Numbered from the stretch's first letter, positions 29,969 through 39,249 are shown. The stretch: DNA of 54,896 bases from an uncultured Pseudoxanthomonas sp. (GCF_946886695.1 NZ_CAMPJD010000027.1:1-54896), one strand, 5' to 3'. Notes: generated by a model not told the origin, from the sequence alone. A program made the numbers and translations.

Positions 29969-32139
29969 CGCACCGGCTCCTGCCGCAGGGCATCCAGGTA
30001 GCGGCGGCCCGTGGCGTCCGTCGCGTCGCGTCTCGGCACCTGTGCGGCCGGCTGCGCCGAGGCCGACCACAGCAGCGCACGCAACCGTTGCCGGCAGGGC
30101 GCGCAGGCTGGATCGCCGCGCACTTCGTCGATGGCGGCGAACAGGTCGAGCGCATCCGGCACGCGCGCCTCGTTGCCGCGCAGCCATGCCCGCAACGCAT
30201 CAAGGTCGGCGGCATCCACGGGCACGCGGTCGTTCGCCAGCGCGGCCCAGGCACGCGTTGGCGCCGGCGCATCGTCTTCCTGCAGGCGCGCGAGTGGTCC
30301 GAGCATGCGTGGCGCGATGCCCTTGCGGTCGCCGCCGAGCCGGCGCGTCTCGTCGATCGGTGGCAGTTCGGGCCCCACCCGCGCCAGGTAGATGCGCGTG
30401 GCCTGCTGCACCTGCTTGATGTACTCCAGTGCCTTGTAGGCGAACGGCAGCGCCTGGTCCGGATGGCCCTGGCGCAGGTGCAGTTCCGATTGCCACATCT
30501 GGTCCAGCGCCTTCTTCAGGGTGGCGCGTGTCTCCGGATCGAGTAGCGTCGCGGCTTCAGCGTGGTCGTGTGTGTGGCCGTAGGCTTCCAGCACGTCGGC
30601 TTCGCGGCCGAAGCTGGCGCCGGTCGCGCTGGTGGCCTCGCCATGACCATGGCCGTCGTCGGTCTGCGCGGATTCGCCGGCGTGGTCGTGGCCGTCCTCG
30701 TCCGTGTGGCCGTCCTCCGCATCGTTGGTCGGCGGCGGTTGCGGCTCGCCCTCGGCTTCTTCGCCGAGGAACTGGCCGTAGCGCAGGCGCAGGATGCGCT
30801 GGTCCACGCCGATCGCGTCGGAGCGTTCGACGAAGCGCTCCGCCGGCAGGCTGCGCTTCTGCTTCTGCAAGGCCTCGGCGTCGATGATGATCTGGCGCTG
30901 GCTGCGGAAGTAGGCCGGCATCACCTTCTTCACCAATCCTTCCAGCCCAGTGCTCTCCTGGCCCAGATCGGCCGGCCAGCGCAGGATCAGCCCGGGACTG
31001 TGCGCGCGCTGTGGCGAGGGCAAACGCGTGTCGTGCACGGTGAGCTGTGCGATCAGGTCATCGCCCACGGCCATGCCGAGGGCCTTCAGGTCGAGCGACG
31101 CATTGAAGCGGCGGGACGTCGCCGGACCCGTACCGCGCAGCGTCATCACCTGTTCCTTGAAGGCGATGTTCTCCCCGCTGCCTTGCGCGAGCGTCAGCTT
31201 CAGCGTGGCGGTTGGTGCGATGCCGTAGTCGTCACGGGCCTCGAAGGTGAGCGACCATTGTGTCTGCCCGACGGTCACCAGGCTGAGTCCGCGATCCGGG
31301 GCCAGCACCTTCACTTCCGGCACGCGGTCGGCGATTGCATCCAGCCGGCGCAGCTTCGTCGGTGGCTGGCCCTCGGTGCCGGCGGCGACTACGCGATACA
31401 AGGTCGACTTGGCCAGCACGTGCGTCGCCTGCCAGGTATCGCCGTCGCGGGCCAGCGCGATCCGCCGCCCGTCATGGAAGACCAGCGCCGCCGCGGTCGG
31501 TTGTGGATCGAAGCGCAGCGTCCACGCCAATCGCGAGCCGGTCGGCGCCTTCGCGTCCAGGGTGGCTTCGTCGTGCGCCGCGATGCCGGTGTAGGCGGGT
31601 GGCGCCACGTGCAGGCGCTGGGCGACGAGATGCGGAATGCCCGGCGCAGGGGGGGCCGGTTCGTCCGTGGGCTGGAGCGCACCGGGCTCGCCTGCGCGAC
31701 CGGGCCACAGCAGCGCGGTTGCGATCACGACCGTCGCCGCTATCCACAGCGCCGCGATGCGCGCCCATGGCCACGGGGCACGCAGGTCCGGCGCCGGCTG
31801 TGTGCGCAGGCGTTCGCGCACGCGTGCCTGCTGCAACTGCTGCAGGGGTGACAACGAAGCAGGCGGTGTCAGCAGCAGGTCGACGCTGTCGTCGAGATCC
31901 TTGCGCCGCGCATCGAGCTGCCGCACCAGCCAGGGGGTGTCGAAAGCGCGCGTCCGTCGCCAGGCGAGGACCGCGAGCAGCGCGATGCCCATGACGACGA
32001 TCGGGAGCGCGAGAGCCGGTGACGCGGCGCGCCACAACACGCCGCCGACTGCCACCGGGATAGCCGCACCCAGCAGCACCTGGCCGAGCAGCGCATGCCG
32101 GCGCACCTGCACCAGACGGTCGGTCGCCGAGAGCGTCAC
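29965..32139 (-). CDS. DUF4175-like membrane protein with His-rich linker
   Basis: A 724-residue protein of the MoxR operon. Two N-terminal transmembrane segments (about 18-56) and another at about 110-132 precede a large domain resembling DUF4175. The starting codon is inferred to be GTG at 32139, which overlaps the preceding stop as GTGA; no ATG suits. A striking acidic/His-rich stretch occurs at roughly 478-535 (EDGHTDEDGHDHAGE, DDGHGHGE, GHTHDH), which could bind metal ions. A C-terminal CAPCRQR motif is present. It is translationally coupled to its neighbours on both sides. Function unknown. Confidence 0.78.
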   Translation of the reverse strand: MTLSATDRLVQVRRHALLGQVLLGAAIPVAVGGVLWRAASPALALPIVVMGIALLAVLAWRRTRAFDTPWLVRQLDARRKDLDDSVDLLLTPPASLSPLQQLQQARVRERLRTQPAPDLRAPWPWARIAALWIAATVVIATALLWPGRAGEPGALQPTDEPAPPAPGIPHLVAQRLHVAPPAYTGIAAHDEATLDAKAPTGSRLAWTLRFDPQPTAAALVFHDGRRIALARDGDTWQATHVLAKSTLYRVVAAGTEGQPPTKLRRLDAIADRVPEVKVLAPDRGLSLVTVGQTQWSLTFEARDDYGIAPTATLKLTLAQGSGENIAFKEQVMTLRGTGPATSRRFNASLDLKALGMAVGDDLIAQLTVHDTRLPSPQRAHSPGLILRWPADLGQESTGLEGLVKKVMPAYFRSQRQIIIDAEALQKQKRSLPAERFVERSDAIGVDQRILRLRYGQFLGEEAEGEPQPPPTNDAEDGHTDEDGHDHAGESAQTDDGHGHGEATSATGASFGREADVLEAYGHTHDHAEAATLLDPETRATLKKALDQMWQSELHLRQGHPDQALPFAYKALEYIKQVQQATRIYLARVGPELPPIDETRRLGGDRKGIAPRMLGPLARLQEDDAPAPTRAWAALANDRVPVDAADLDALRAWLRGNEARVPDALDLFAAIDEVRGDPACAPCRQRLRALLWSASAQPAAQVPRRDATDATGRRYLDALRQEPVR

Positions 32140-33299
32140 GGCGCCGCGCTCCGCGTGCGTCGCGTCGCCATCCAGCGTTCCACCAGCACCAGCAGGGCGA
32201 TCAGCAGCGCCAGCCACGGCTGCAGGTCGCGTGGCGCGACGGGATAGGCTTCGCCGCCGGTCACCGGTGCATAGTCGGTGGCCCGCACACGACGGGGTGC
32301 CGCGACAGGTGCATCGAACAGGGCGCGCAGGCGTTGCGCAAAGTCGGCCTCGACCAGCGCCGGCATCGCATCGGGTCGCAGCGGCCGGGTGAAGCGCAGC
32401 ACGCGTCCCTTGCCGCGGATGGCCGATTCGACCACGGCGGCGCCGTTGGCATCGCGCCACGGTGTCGCGTCCGGCGCAAAGCCGTCGAGCGAGCCGTCGT
32501 TCGCCAACAACACCGTTCCGCCCGACGCGATCCACTGCACGACCGATGTGGGCACCGGACCGGGGACCAGCCAGATCAAAGGACGCGTGTTCGCAGGCAA
32601 GGCATCGTCACGCGCGCCGATCTGCAAGGGTGATGGCCTGTCGGGATCCCGCTGCCAGGCGAGCGCGGCCGCGCGCAGGTAACGAAGGCCGGTGTCGTTG
32701 CCCGCTTCGTGGCGCACGATGAGCGACGGAGGTACCGACGGCGGCGCGGGGGACGCCGGCATCGCGCCATCGACCACCACCCACCTCACCGCGCGCGACA
32801 ACTGCGGTCGTTCGGCATCCACGCCTTGCAGCGTCGCAGGTACCACCACGGTCAGCGGCGCATCGGCCGGCAGCTCGGCGTCCAGTTGGCGCAACAGGCT
32901 GGCGATGGCGGGCGCTCCGCCGGGGACGGGTTCGTCCAGCGACGGAAAGCCGGGTGACAGCCAGTGCAGGCGCGCCTTCTGATCGTCGGTCTGTCCACGG
33001 GCCGTCGCGGCATTCACGCCGGGCACGGCGACGACCCACGGGCGCGCATCGTCCATGCCCGACAGCACCGGCCGCGCCAGCCACAGCGCGAGCAGTGCAA
33101 GTAGCAGCAGGCGCAGCAACAGCAGCGGCCATTCGTCGAAGCGGATGCGGTGGCGCGGTTTCGGCTTCTGCCGCAACCAGCGCAGCGCGGCGAAGTCGGT
33201 CGGCGTCTGTTCGTGGCGGCGCGCCAGGTGCAGCAGCAACGGCAGCAGCAACGCCGCAAGCGCGGCCAGCCCGGCAGGAAGCAGGAATGCCACGCTCAT
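32136..33299 (-). CDS. BatA-like N-terminal double-transmembrane protein
   Basis: A 387-residue membrane protein. Residues 1-75 match the BatA N-terminal domain: helix 3-24 (LLPAGLAALAALLLPLLLHL), the loop HEQTPTDFAALRWLRQKPKPRHR, and helix 58-79. A long extracytoplasmic domain follows, with a GATase-like pattern (PLIWLVPGPVPTSVVQWIASGGTVLLAND). One last helix spans about 358-378. It overlaps the DUF58 gene by four bases. BatA-type proteins work with MoxR ATPases in envelope or stress functions. The VWA MIDAS motif (DxSxS) is not visible here. Confidence 0.82.
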   Translation of the reverse strand: MSVAFLLPAGLAALAALLLPLLLHLARRHEQTPTDFAALRWLRQKPKPRHRIRFDEWPLLLLRLLLLALLALWLARPVLSGMDDARPWVVAVPGVNAATARGQTDDQKARLHWLSPGFPSLDEPVPGGAPAIASLLRQLDAELPADAPLTVVVPATLQGVDAERPQLSRAVRWVVVDGAMPASPAPPSVPPSLIVRHEAGNDTGLRYLRAAALAWQRDPDRPSPLQIGARDDALPANTRPLIWLVPGPVPTSVVQWIASGGTVLLANDGSLDGFAPDATPWRDANGAAVVESAIRGKGRVLRFTRPLRPDAMPALVEADFAQRLRALFDAPVAAPRRVRATDYAPVTGGEAYPVAPRDLQPWLALLIALLVLVERWMATRRTRSAAP

Positions 33300-34186
33300 G
33301 CGTACTCCGCCGCGTCGCGCGCGCCGAACAGCCGCCGCAGCGGCAGGTCCAGCGGCTGGTCGGTGTAGTAGCGCTCGTGGCGGATGCCGCTGGCGTCGAG
33401 TCGCGCATCCAACAGGCGCTGAGCCTCCGTGAAGCGTTGCAGGTAGTCCGTACGCAGCGCGGCGGCGTCGCCCAGCAGTTCCTCGCCGGTTTCCGGATCG
33501 CGGAAGCGATGCCCGCCGGTGAACGGAAAGTCGCGCTCGTCAGCCGTCAGCAGCTGGATCGCGAGTACTTCGCGGCGCGCCGCCGCCAGGCGTTCGATCA
33601 GCGCGACCATCGCCTCATCGAAAGCATCGCTCAGCGTCATCACCAGTTCGCCGGCGCCGATGCGCTCCCACACCGGCGAGAGTTTCCCGGCTGCGGGAAA
33701 CGTGCCGCCCGCCGAGAGTCCATGCAGCGCCAGCAGCAGCTGGTCGCGCTGGCGCGCGCCGTTACCCGGCGAGACCAGGCGCACGCCATCGCCATGCAGC
33801 ACCAGCAGGCCGAAGCGGTCGCCCTGGCGCAGCGCCAGCTCGGCGATGCAGGCGGCCAGCCGGCGCGCAGCATCGAAGCGCGTGCCGCGGTCGCCGTCGC
33901 GCTGCGTCATCGAGGCGGTCGCGTCGAGCACGATCCATACCGTCAGCGGACTCTCGCGCTCGGCTTCGCGCACAAAAAAACGGTCCGAGCGCGCGTACAG
34001 TTTCCAGTCGATCTGGCGCAGTTCATCGCCGGGCTCGTACGCGCGGTACTGCGCGAACTCCAGGCCGGCGCCGCGGCTGCGGCTGTGATGCACGCCGATC
34101 CCCTGCGCGCCAATGGCGCGGCGCGCGGTCAGTCGCAGGTCCTTCAACCGGCTGCGGACGTCGGCGGGGATCAGGTCGTGCGCCAC
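33296..34186 (-). CDS. DUF58 domain protein (YeaD2-type, VWA-like)
   Basis: A 296-residue cytoplasmic protein. The DUF58 signature lies at about 45-75 (GLEFAQYRAYEPGDELRQIDWKLYARSDRFFVREAE). It is followed by a VWA-like fold (TVWIVLDATASMTQ at about 80-94, a MIDAS-like DATAS variant of DxSxS). DUF58 proteins accompany MoxR AAA+ ATPases in proteobacteria. It starts 10 nt after the moxR stop and overlaps the next gene by four bases, which suggests tight co-translation. It probably links the ATPase to membrane partners; this is inference from conserved context. Confidence 0.9.
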   Translation of the reverse strand: MAHDLIPADVRSRLKDLRLTARRAIGAQGIGVHHSRSRGAGLEFAQYRAYEPGDELRQIDWKLYARSDRFFVREAERESPLTVWIVLDATASMTQRDGDRGTRFDAARRLAACIAELALRQGDRFGLLVLHGDGVRLVSPGNGARQRDQLLLALHGLSAGGTFPAAGKLSPVWERIGAGELVMTLSDAFDEAMVALIERLAAARREVLAIQLLTADERDFPFTGGHRFRDPETGEELLGDAAALRTDYLQRFTEAQRLLDARLDASGIRHERYYTDQPLDLPLRRLFGARDAAEYA

Positions 34187-34196
34187 GGTGCGTCGA

Positions 34197-35189
34197 TCAG
34201 GCGGTCAGTGGCACGCCACGCAGCAGCGTGGCGATCACGTCGTCCGCGCCGACCTGCTCGGCCTCGGCGGCGAACGACAGCAGCAGGCGGTGGCGCATCA
34301 CCGGCTTCGCCAGCGCGACGATGTCCTCGCGCGTGGCGGCCAGGCGGCCGTGCAGCAGCGCACGCGCCTTCGCCGCCAGCACCAGCGACTGGCCCGCGCG
34401 CGGACCGGCGCCCCAGCGCACGTACTTGCGGATCTCCTCGGGCACCCCGTCGCCGGGGCGGCTGGCGCGCACCAGTTTCGTGATCCAGCGCAGCAGGTCG
34501 TCGCTGACATGCACGTCGCGCACGTGCTTCTGCAGTGCCAGCACGGCTTCGCCCTCCATCACGCGAGGCACGTCGCCACCCGCACGGCCTGTGGTCTGCG
34601 CCAGGATGTCGTGCTCTTCCTGTTCGGTCGGGTAGTCCACGCGGATGTGCAGCAGGAATCGGTCCAGCTGCGCTTCCGGCAGCGGATAGGTGCCGGCCTG
34701 CTCCAGCGGATTCTGCGTGGCCAGCACGAAGAACGGCGAGGGCAGTGCATGCGTGGTGCCGGCGTAGCTGACGGTGCGTTCCTGCATCGCCTCCAGCAGC
34801 GCGGCCTGGGTCTTCGGCGGCGTGCGGTTCAACTCATCGGCCAGCAGCAGGTTGGTGAAGATGGGGCCGGGCTGGAAACGGAAGTGGCGGTGGCCGGTGC
34901 CATGGTCTTCTTCGAGCAACTCGGTGCCCAGGATGTCGCTGGGCATCAGGTCGGGCGTGAACTGCACGCGCCGGAACTGCAGGTGCAACGCCTGGCCCAG
35001 CGAGCGCACCAGCAGGGTCTTGCCCAGGCCGGGCACGCCTTCGAGCAGGCAGTGGCCGCCGGCGAGCAGGCCGATCAGCAACTGCTCCACCACATCCTGC
35101 TGGCCCACGATGGCTTGGCCGATGGCGGCGCGGAGTTCGCCGAGTTTGGCGAGCTGTTGCTGGAGGTCGGATTCGGTGATGTGGGTCAT
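34197..35189 (-). CDS. MoxR-family AAA+ ATPase
   Basis: A 330-residue AAA+ chaperone-like ATPase. Walker A is EGVPGLGKTLL (about 54-64), and Walker B is LLLADELNRTPPKTQAALLEAMQE (about 116-139). Sensor residues are in FVLATQNPLEQAGTYPLPEAQLDRF, and the C-terminal lid domain covers about 220-330. Members act with VWA proteins in metal-cofactor insertion or envelope maturation. It heads a tightly packed five-gene run down to 28139. A REP pair lies in the gap upstream, separating it from the DUF4159 gene. Confidence 0.94.
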   Translation of the reverse strand: MTHITESDLQQQLAKLGELRAAIGQAIVGQQDVVEQLLIGLLAGGHCLLEGVPGLGKTLLVRSLGQALHLQFRRVQFTPDLMPSDILGTELLEEDHGTGHRHFRFQPGPIFTNLLLADELNRTPPKTQAALLEAMQERTVSYAGTTHALPSPFFVLATQNPLEQAGTYPLPEAQLDRFLLHIRVDYPTEQEEHDILAQTTGRAGGDVPRVMEGEAVLALQKHVRDVHVSDDLLRWITKLVRASRPGDGVPEEIRKYVRWGAGPRAGQSLVLAAKARALLHGRLAATREDIVALAKPVMRHRLLLSFAAEAEQVGADDVIATLLRGVPLTA

Positions 35190-35237
35190 GGCGTTTCCTT
35201 GCTGGCGTCAGTACAGCCTGCTGCGATGAATAACGGC

Positions 35238-35362
35238 GTCATCCCAGCGAATGCTGGGATCCAACTTGATCCTGCGCCTGTCATTTCGTTTACGGTGTCC
35301 TTGTGTGGCTAAGCACGTTCGACGCGAAGAGCAAAATGGATCCCAGCGTTCGCTGGGATGAC
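35238..35362. repeat. REPIN-like inverted pair, family B
   Basis: GTCATCCCAGCGAATGCTGGGATCC faces GGATCCCAGCGTTCGCTGGGATGAC across about 75 bases. It lies between the co-directional DUF4159 and MoxR genes. The two arms are almost perfect complements, so this copy looks recent. Confidence 0.92.
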
Positions 35363-35391
35363 GTTGGAGAGTGTGCGGTGGAGGAACGTAT

Positions 35392-36105
35392 TCATGTCGT
35401 CAGCGCATAGATCACGAGGTTGACCGCGAACTTGGTGTTGTCCTCGGCCAGGAACCGCTTGTTGCGCCAGTCGTAGTCCCACTCGCAGCCGTAGTCCTTG
35501 TTGCTGTAGATCACGCCGAGGCGACCGTTGATCTCGATGCCCTGCAAGTACTCGTGCACCAGATCGTCGCCCCAGCCATTGAGCTCGAAGCTGGTGGCCG
35601 GCGGACCGTCGAACTTGAAGAACGAGGAATAGATGGCATGCGTGTTCGGCAGCTTCTTCATCGCCTTCGCGCCGAAGATCGCCACCATCTGCGCCTCGAA
35701 CGACTTGGCGAACAGGCCGTCGATGTCGTGGTTGCAGTCGTCGACGAACACGAAGCCGCCATTGCGCACGTAGCGCTCGAAATTGCGCCGCTCGGCCGGG
35801 TTGAACTCCACCAGCTTGTGCCCGGCCAGGTAACAGAACGGTGCCGTCAGCATGCGCGGGTCGGACAGCGCCAGCACGTGTTCCTTCGGGTCCACGCGCA
35901 GGGTGGTGTAGTCGATCAGCGACGTGATGAGGTTGGACGGCATGCGCGCGTCCACGTCCCAGTCGCCGGAGTCGTACTTGAGGCGGGTGAACCAGAAGTC
36001 GTAGTTGCCGGATTGGGCACGTGCTTGCCGGGGCAATGCCGCCGTCACCATGCCGCCGAGCATCAGGTGAAGGAATTGTGCTCGCGTTAGCCGGGAGTGG
36101 AGCAA
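35392..36105 (-). CDS. DUF4159 domain protein with N-terminal signal
   Basis: About 237 residues. The DUF4159 core spans the mature part: FWFTRLKYDSGDWDVD, YVRNGGFVFVDDCNHDIDG, and HAIYSSFFKFDG. DUF4159 proteins typically lead MoxR/DUF58/BatA operons. The start is uncertain. ATG at 36063 gives a short hydrophobic leader lacking positive charge. The TTG at 36105 adds MLHSRLTRAQFLHL, a Tat-like leader (TRxQFL) followed by the hydrophobic core and the cleavage site ARAQ, so it is preferred. The frame remains open to 36189, but that extension is a common intergenic repeat. A GATase-like fold is expected; the function is unknown. Confidence 0.78.
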   Translation of the reverse strand: MLHSRLTRAQFLHLMLGGMVTAALPRQARAQSGNYDFWFTRLKYDSGDWDVDARMPSNLITSLIDYTTLRVDPKEHVLALSDPRMLTAPFCYLAGHKLVEFNPAERRNFERYVRNGGFVFVDDCNHDIDGLFAKSFEAQMVAIFGAKAMKKLPNTHAIYSSFFKFDGPPATSFELNGWGDDLVHEYLQGIEINGRLGVIYSNKDYGCEWDYDWRNKRFLAEDNTKFAVNLVIYALTT

Positions 36106-36124
36106 AGCCGGGAGTCTCTGAGAG

Positions 36125-36247
36125 CCCCTCTCCCGACGGGAGAGGGGTTGGGGTGAGGGGCGATGGCGTCCTGACGGTTCAGGCATCATGGACTGCGCTC
36201 GCCCCTCATCCGCCCTTCGGGCACCTTCTCCCGAGGGGAGAAGGAGA
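36125..36247. repeat. Intergenic inverted repeat, family F (CCCCTCTCCC-type)
   Basis: CCCCTCTCCC-GAC-GGGAGAGGGG (36125-36147) is a perfect hairpin. It runs on into TTGGGGTGAGGGGCGA and faces CGCCCCTCATCCGCCCTTCGGGCACCTTCTCCC at the other end. This is a common mosaic repeat in several proteobacterial genomes. It separates the PmbA-like gene from DUF4159. A longer relative is at 53201-53410. Confidence 0.75.
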
Positions 36248-36252
36248 AAGCG

Positions 36253-37587
36253 TTACACCGCGTCCGACAGCGACGTGAACGTGAAGTCGCGCAGTTTCAT
36301 TGGCGGGATCATCATCACGAAGCTGGATTCGTCACCGGACACGCGCACCGGCTTGCCGAGCTCTTCGATGTTGTTGAGCATGATCACCGGCGACTCGTTG
36401 AAGCGGAAGTTCTTCACCGGGTACTTGATCTCGCCGTTCTCGATGTAGAAGGTGCCGTCGCGGGTCAGGCCGGTCAGCAGCACGGTCTGCGGATCGACCA
36501 TGCGGATGTACCAGGTACGCGTGACCAGGATGCCCTTCTGCGTGCCGGCGACCAGCTCGGCGGTGGACTTGGTGCCACCGGCCACCAGCAGGTTGCCGGG
36601 CGAACCGATCGCGCGCTTGCCCTGCTTCTGCGCCCAGAAGCGCGAGTACTCCAGGTTGACCACCTTGCCGTTCTCGACGATGGCCATCTTCTCGCGCGGC
36701 AGGCCTTCGTTGTCCCAGGGCATCACTTCCGCGCCCGGGTGCCACGGGTCGGCGCTGATGTTCACGCGCGGGTCGTAGACCTGCTCGCCCAGCTTGTTGC
36801 CGCCGCCCTTCTTGGACAGGAAGCTGCGGCCTTCATCGGCCTGGCGCGCGTCGAAGAAATTCATCATGAAGGAGATCAGGCCCGCGGCCGCGGCCGGTTC
36901 CAGGATGACCGTGTACTTGCCCGGTTCCAGCGCCTTGGCTTCGGCCGATTCGCTGGCCTTGCGCATCGCAGTGCGGATGTCGCTGTCGGCCTTGAAGGTA
37001 TTCGCGTCCTTCAGGTTGCGGCCCACCCAGCCGGAACCCCGGCCGTCTTCGGTGCGTACCGTGCAGGTGTAGTTGAACGCGGTGGCCTTCTGGTAGCCGA
37101 AGTTGCCCTTGCTGTTGGCGAAGGCGACGAAGCTCTGGCCGTCTTCCAGGAAGCCCGCGGCGATCAGCTTCTCTGCCTTGCACGGACCGATCGAGTCGGC
37201 GGCCACCTGCGCGCGGAACTCCGGCGTGATGGCGGCGGTGGATTCGCTGAAGGTGGGCGAGGCCTTGTAGGTCTGCTTCTCGACGGCCGGCATGAACTCG
37301 GGATTTTCCGGTGCCAGTCGTGCGAGGTCTTCGGCGCGGCGGACCACGCGCTCCAGCGAGGCGTCGTCGAACTCGTTGATCGTCGCCACGCCGGTGCGCT
37401 TGCCGAACGCCACCTGCACGGCCAGGTCGGTATTGCTGACGATGCCGCTGGTGGACACATTGTTGAGGGCGAAGCGGATGTTGCCTTCGATCGAGCCGGT
37501 GAGGGAGGCGGTGCACTCATCGGCCTTGGACAGCGCGATGACCTTGTCCAGGATGGCCTTGGCCTGCGCTTCGGTGAGGATGCTCAT
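36253..37587 (-). CDS. TldD/PmbA family protein (TldE-like, no metal motif)
   Basis: A 444-residue relative of PmbA/TldE, the non-catalytic partner of the TldD zinc peptidase. The typical fold is visible: an N-terminal domain with FGKRTGVATINEFDDASLERVVRRAEDLA, and a C-terminal domain with GKYTVILEPAAAAGLISFMM, VYDPRVNISADPWHPG, GLPREKMAIVENG and WYIRMVDPQTVLLTGLTRDGTF. No HExxxH motif is present, as expected for TldE. It has no signal peptide, although the two TldD-like genes directly upstream do. It ends the three-gene cluster. Confidence 0.9.
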   Translation of the reverse strand: MSILTEAQAKAILDKVIALSKADECTASLTGSIEGNIRFALNNVSTSGIVSNTDLAVQVAFGKRTGVATINEFDDASLERVVRRAEDLARLAPENPEFMPAVEKQTYKASPTFSESTAAITPEFRAQVAADSIGPCKAEKLIAAGFLEDGQSFVAFANSKGNFGYQKATAFNYTCTVRTEDGRGSGWVGRNLKDANTFKADSDIRTAMRKASESAEAKALEPGKYTVILEPAAAAGLISFMMNFFDARQADEGRSFLSKKGGGNKLGEQVYDPRVNISADPWHPGAEVMPWDNEGLPREKMAIVENGKVVNLEYSRFWAQKQGKRAIGSPGNLLVAGGTKSTAELVAGTQKGILVTRTWYIRMVDPQTVLLTGLTRDGTFYIENGEIKYPVKNFRFNESPVIMLNNIEELGKPVRVSGDESSFVMMIPPMKLRDFTFTSLSDAV

Positions 37588-37614
37588 GTTCTGGTGATCT
37601 CCTTAAAGCGCCGG

Positions 37615-39249
37615 TCAGCCGAGCGAGCGGGCGGTGTTGATGACGTTGATGCCGTTGAAGCGCGCGGTGGACGACCCGTGCGAGACCGCGGACACCTGGC
37701 CGGGCTGGCCCTTGCCGTCGAAGAACGAGCCACCCAGGCGGTAGTCGCTCTCGTCGCAGACGGCGGCACAGGCGTTCCAGAACTCCGGTGTGCGGATCTG
37801 GTAGGCCACGTCCTCGATCTGCTGGGTGATCTTGCCGTTCTTGATCTCGTAGAACAGCTGGCCGCCGAACTGCGCGTTGTAGCGCTGCTGGTCGATGGAG
37901 AACGAACCGTCGCCGATGATGTAGATGCCGTTCTCGACATCCTTGACCATGTCGGCGACCGAGAGCTTCTGCTTGCCTGCCGCCAGCGACACATTGGCCA
38001 TGCGCTGGAACTGCACGCTGCTCCACGAGTCGGCGTAGCAGCAGCCGTCGGATTCGGTCTTGCCCAGGATGTGCGCCTGGTCGCGGATGGTCTGGTAGTC
38101 CACCAGCTTGCCGGCGCTGACCAGGTCCCAGCGCTTGGTCTTGACGCCTTCGTCGTCGTAGCCGACCGCGCCCAGGCTGCCGGGCTGGGTCTTGTCGGCG
38201 AACAGGTTGACCAGTTCGCTGCCGTACTGGAAGCGCTGCTCGCGCTTGTCCAGCGTGGCGAAGCTGGTGCCGGCATAGTTGGCCTCGTAGCCCAGCACGC
38301 GATCCAGTTCCAGCGGATGGCCGACGGATTCGTGGATGGTCAGCCAGGTGTGCGACGGGTCTAGCACCAGGTCGTACTTGCCCGGCTTCACCGAGGGCGC
38401 GGTCAGCTTGGCGCGCGCCTGCTTGGCCGAGGCGATGGCGTCCTCTTTCATGTCGTAGGAGAAGCCGTAGTTGATAACCCCGTTGGGCGTGGTGAACTTC
38501 TGCGACGCGTCGCCGTCCAGGTACTCGTAGCCCAGGCCCATCGGCGAGGACAGGCCGTCGCGGGTGCGGAATTTGCCGCTGGCCTTGTCGATGGCGGTCA
38601 CGGTCATCGGCACCCAGATGCGGTGCACGTCCTGGTCGATGTACGAGCCGTCGGTGCTGGCGAAATACTTCTGCTCGTTGACCAGGAACATCATCGAGTT
38701 GACGAAGTCCGCGCCCGCGTTGATCGCGGCGGCGTTCACGCCCAGCAGCAGGTCGACCTTGTCCTTGATCGGCACCTCCATCGCATTCTTCTTGATCGGG
38801 GTCTTCCACGCCACTTCACCGAAACCCGGCGCTTTGGCCAGTTGCACCGGCGCGGTCTGGGTCTTGCTGTTGGCCTTGGCGATGGCGGCGGCCTGGCGCG
38901 CCGCGCTGGCCACGCCTTCGGCGGTGAGCGTATTGGTGGCGGCGAAGCCCCAGGCGCCGTTGGCGATCACGCGGATGCCGGCACCTGTGGACTCGGTGTT
39001 CACCACATTCTGCACCTTGTCCTCGCGCGTGATCACGAACTGGCGCAGGTAGCGGCCGATGCGCACGTCGCAGTAGGTCGCGCCGGCCTGCTTGGCCGCC
39101 GCCAGTGCCGCATCGGCAAGGCGCTTCTTGAAGGCGACGTCCAGGGTGGACTGCAGTTGCTCGGCGGCGATCGCCTTGCCGAAGAAGGACGGCACCATCA
39201 GGCCGCCTACGCTGAGGCCGGTCAGGGCCAAAAAGTCACGACGTTGCAA
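37615..39249 (-). CDS. Tat-exported TldD-type metallopeptidase, paralogue 1
   Basis: A 544-residue TldD-family peptidase with a Tat signal: QRRDFLALTGLSVGG (about residues 2-16), cleaved near AIAA-E. The catalytic metal motif is TIHESVGHPLELDR (HExxxH, residues around 295-305 by eye), and CAAVCDESDYRLGG near the C-terminus may give the Cys ligand known in E. coli TldD. The start codon is TTG at 39249, with GGAGAA about 6 nt upstream. It is fixed by alignment with the paralogue at 41188, which begins ATG at the same residue. The gene precedes the TldE-like gene by 27 nt and follows its paralogue. The substrate is unknown. Confidence 0.9.
   Translation of the reverse strand: MQRRDFLALTGLSVGGLMVPSFFGKAIAAEQLQSTLDVAFKKRLADAALAAAKQAGATYCDVRIGRYLRQFVITREDKVQNVVNTESTGAGIRVIANGAWGFAATNTLTAEGVASAARQAAAIAKANSKTQTAPVQLAKAPGFGEVAWKTPIKKNAMEVPIKDKVDLLLGVNAAAINAGADFVNSMMFLVNEQKYFASTDGSYIDQDVHRIWVPMTVTAIDKASGKFRTRDGLSSPMGLGYEYLDGDASQKFTTPNGVINYGFSYDMKEDAIASAKQARAKLTAPSVKPGKYDLVLDPSHTWLTIHESVGHPLELDRVLGYEANYAGTSFATLDKREQRFQYGSELVNLFADKTQPGSLGAVGYDDEGVKTKRWDLVSAGKLVDYQTIRDQAHILGKTESDGCCYADSWSSVQFQRMANVSLAAGKQKLSVADMVKDVENGIYIIGDGSFSIDQQRYNAQFGGQLFYEIKNGKITQQIEDVAYQIRTPEFWNACAAVCDESDYRLGGSFFDGKGQPGQVSAVSHGSSTARFNGINVINTARSLG

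Noticed and set aside
36106..36189. N-terminal extension of the DUF4159 protein to an ATG at 36189
   Set aside because: The added residues (PSPQPLSRRERG...) come from the common intergenic repeat, not from conserved protein.
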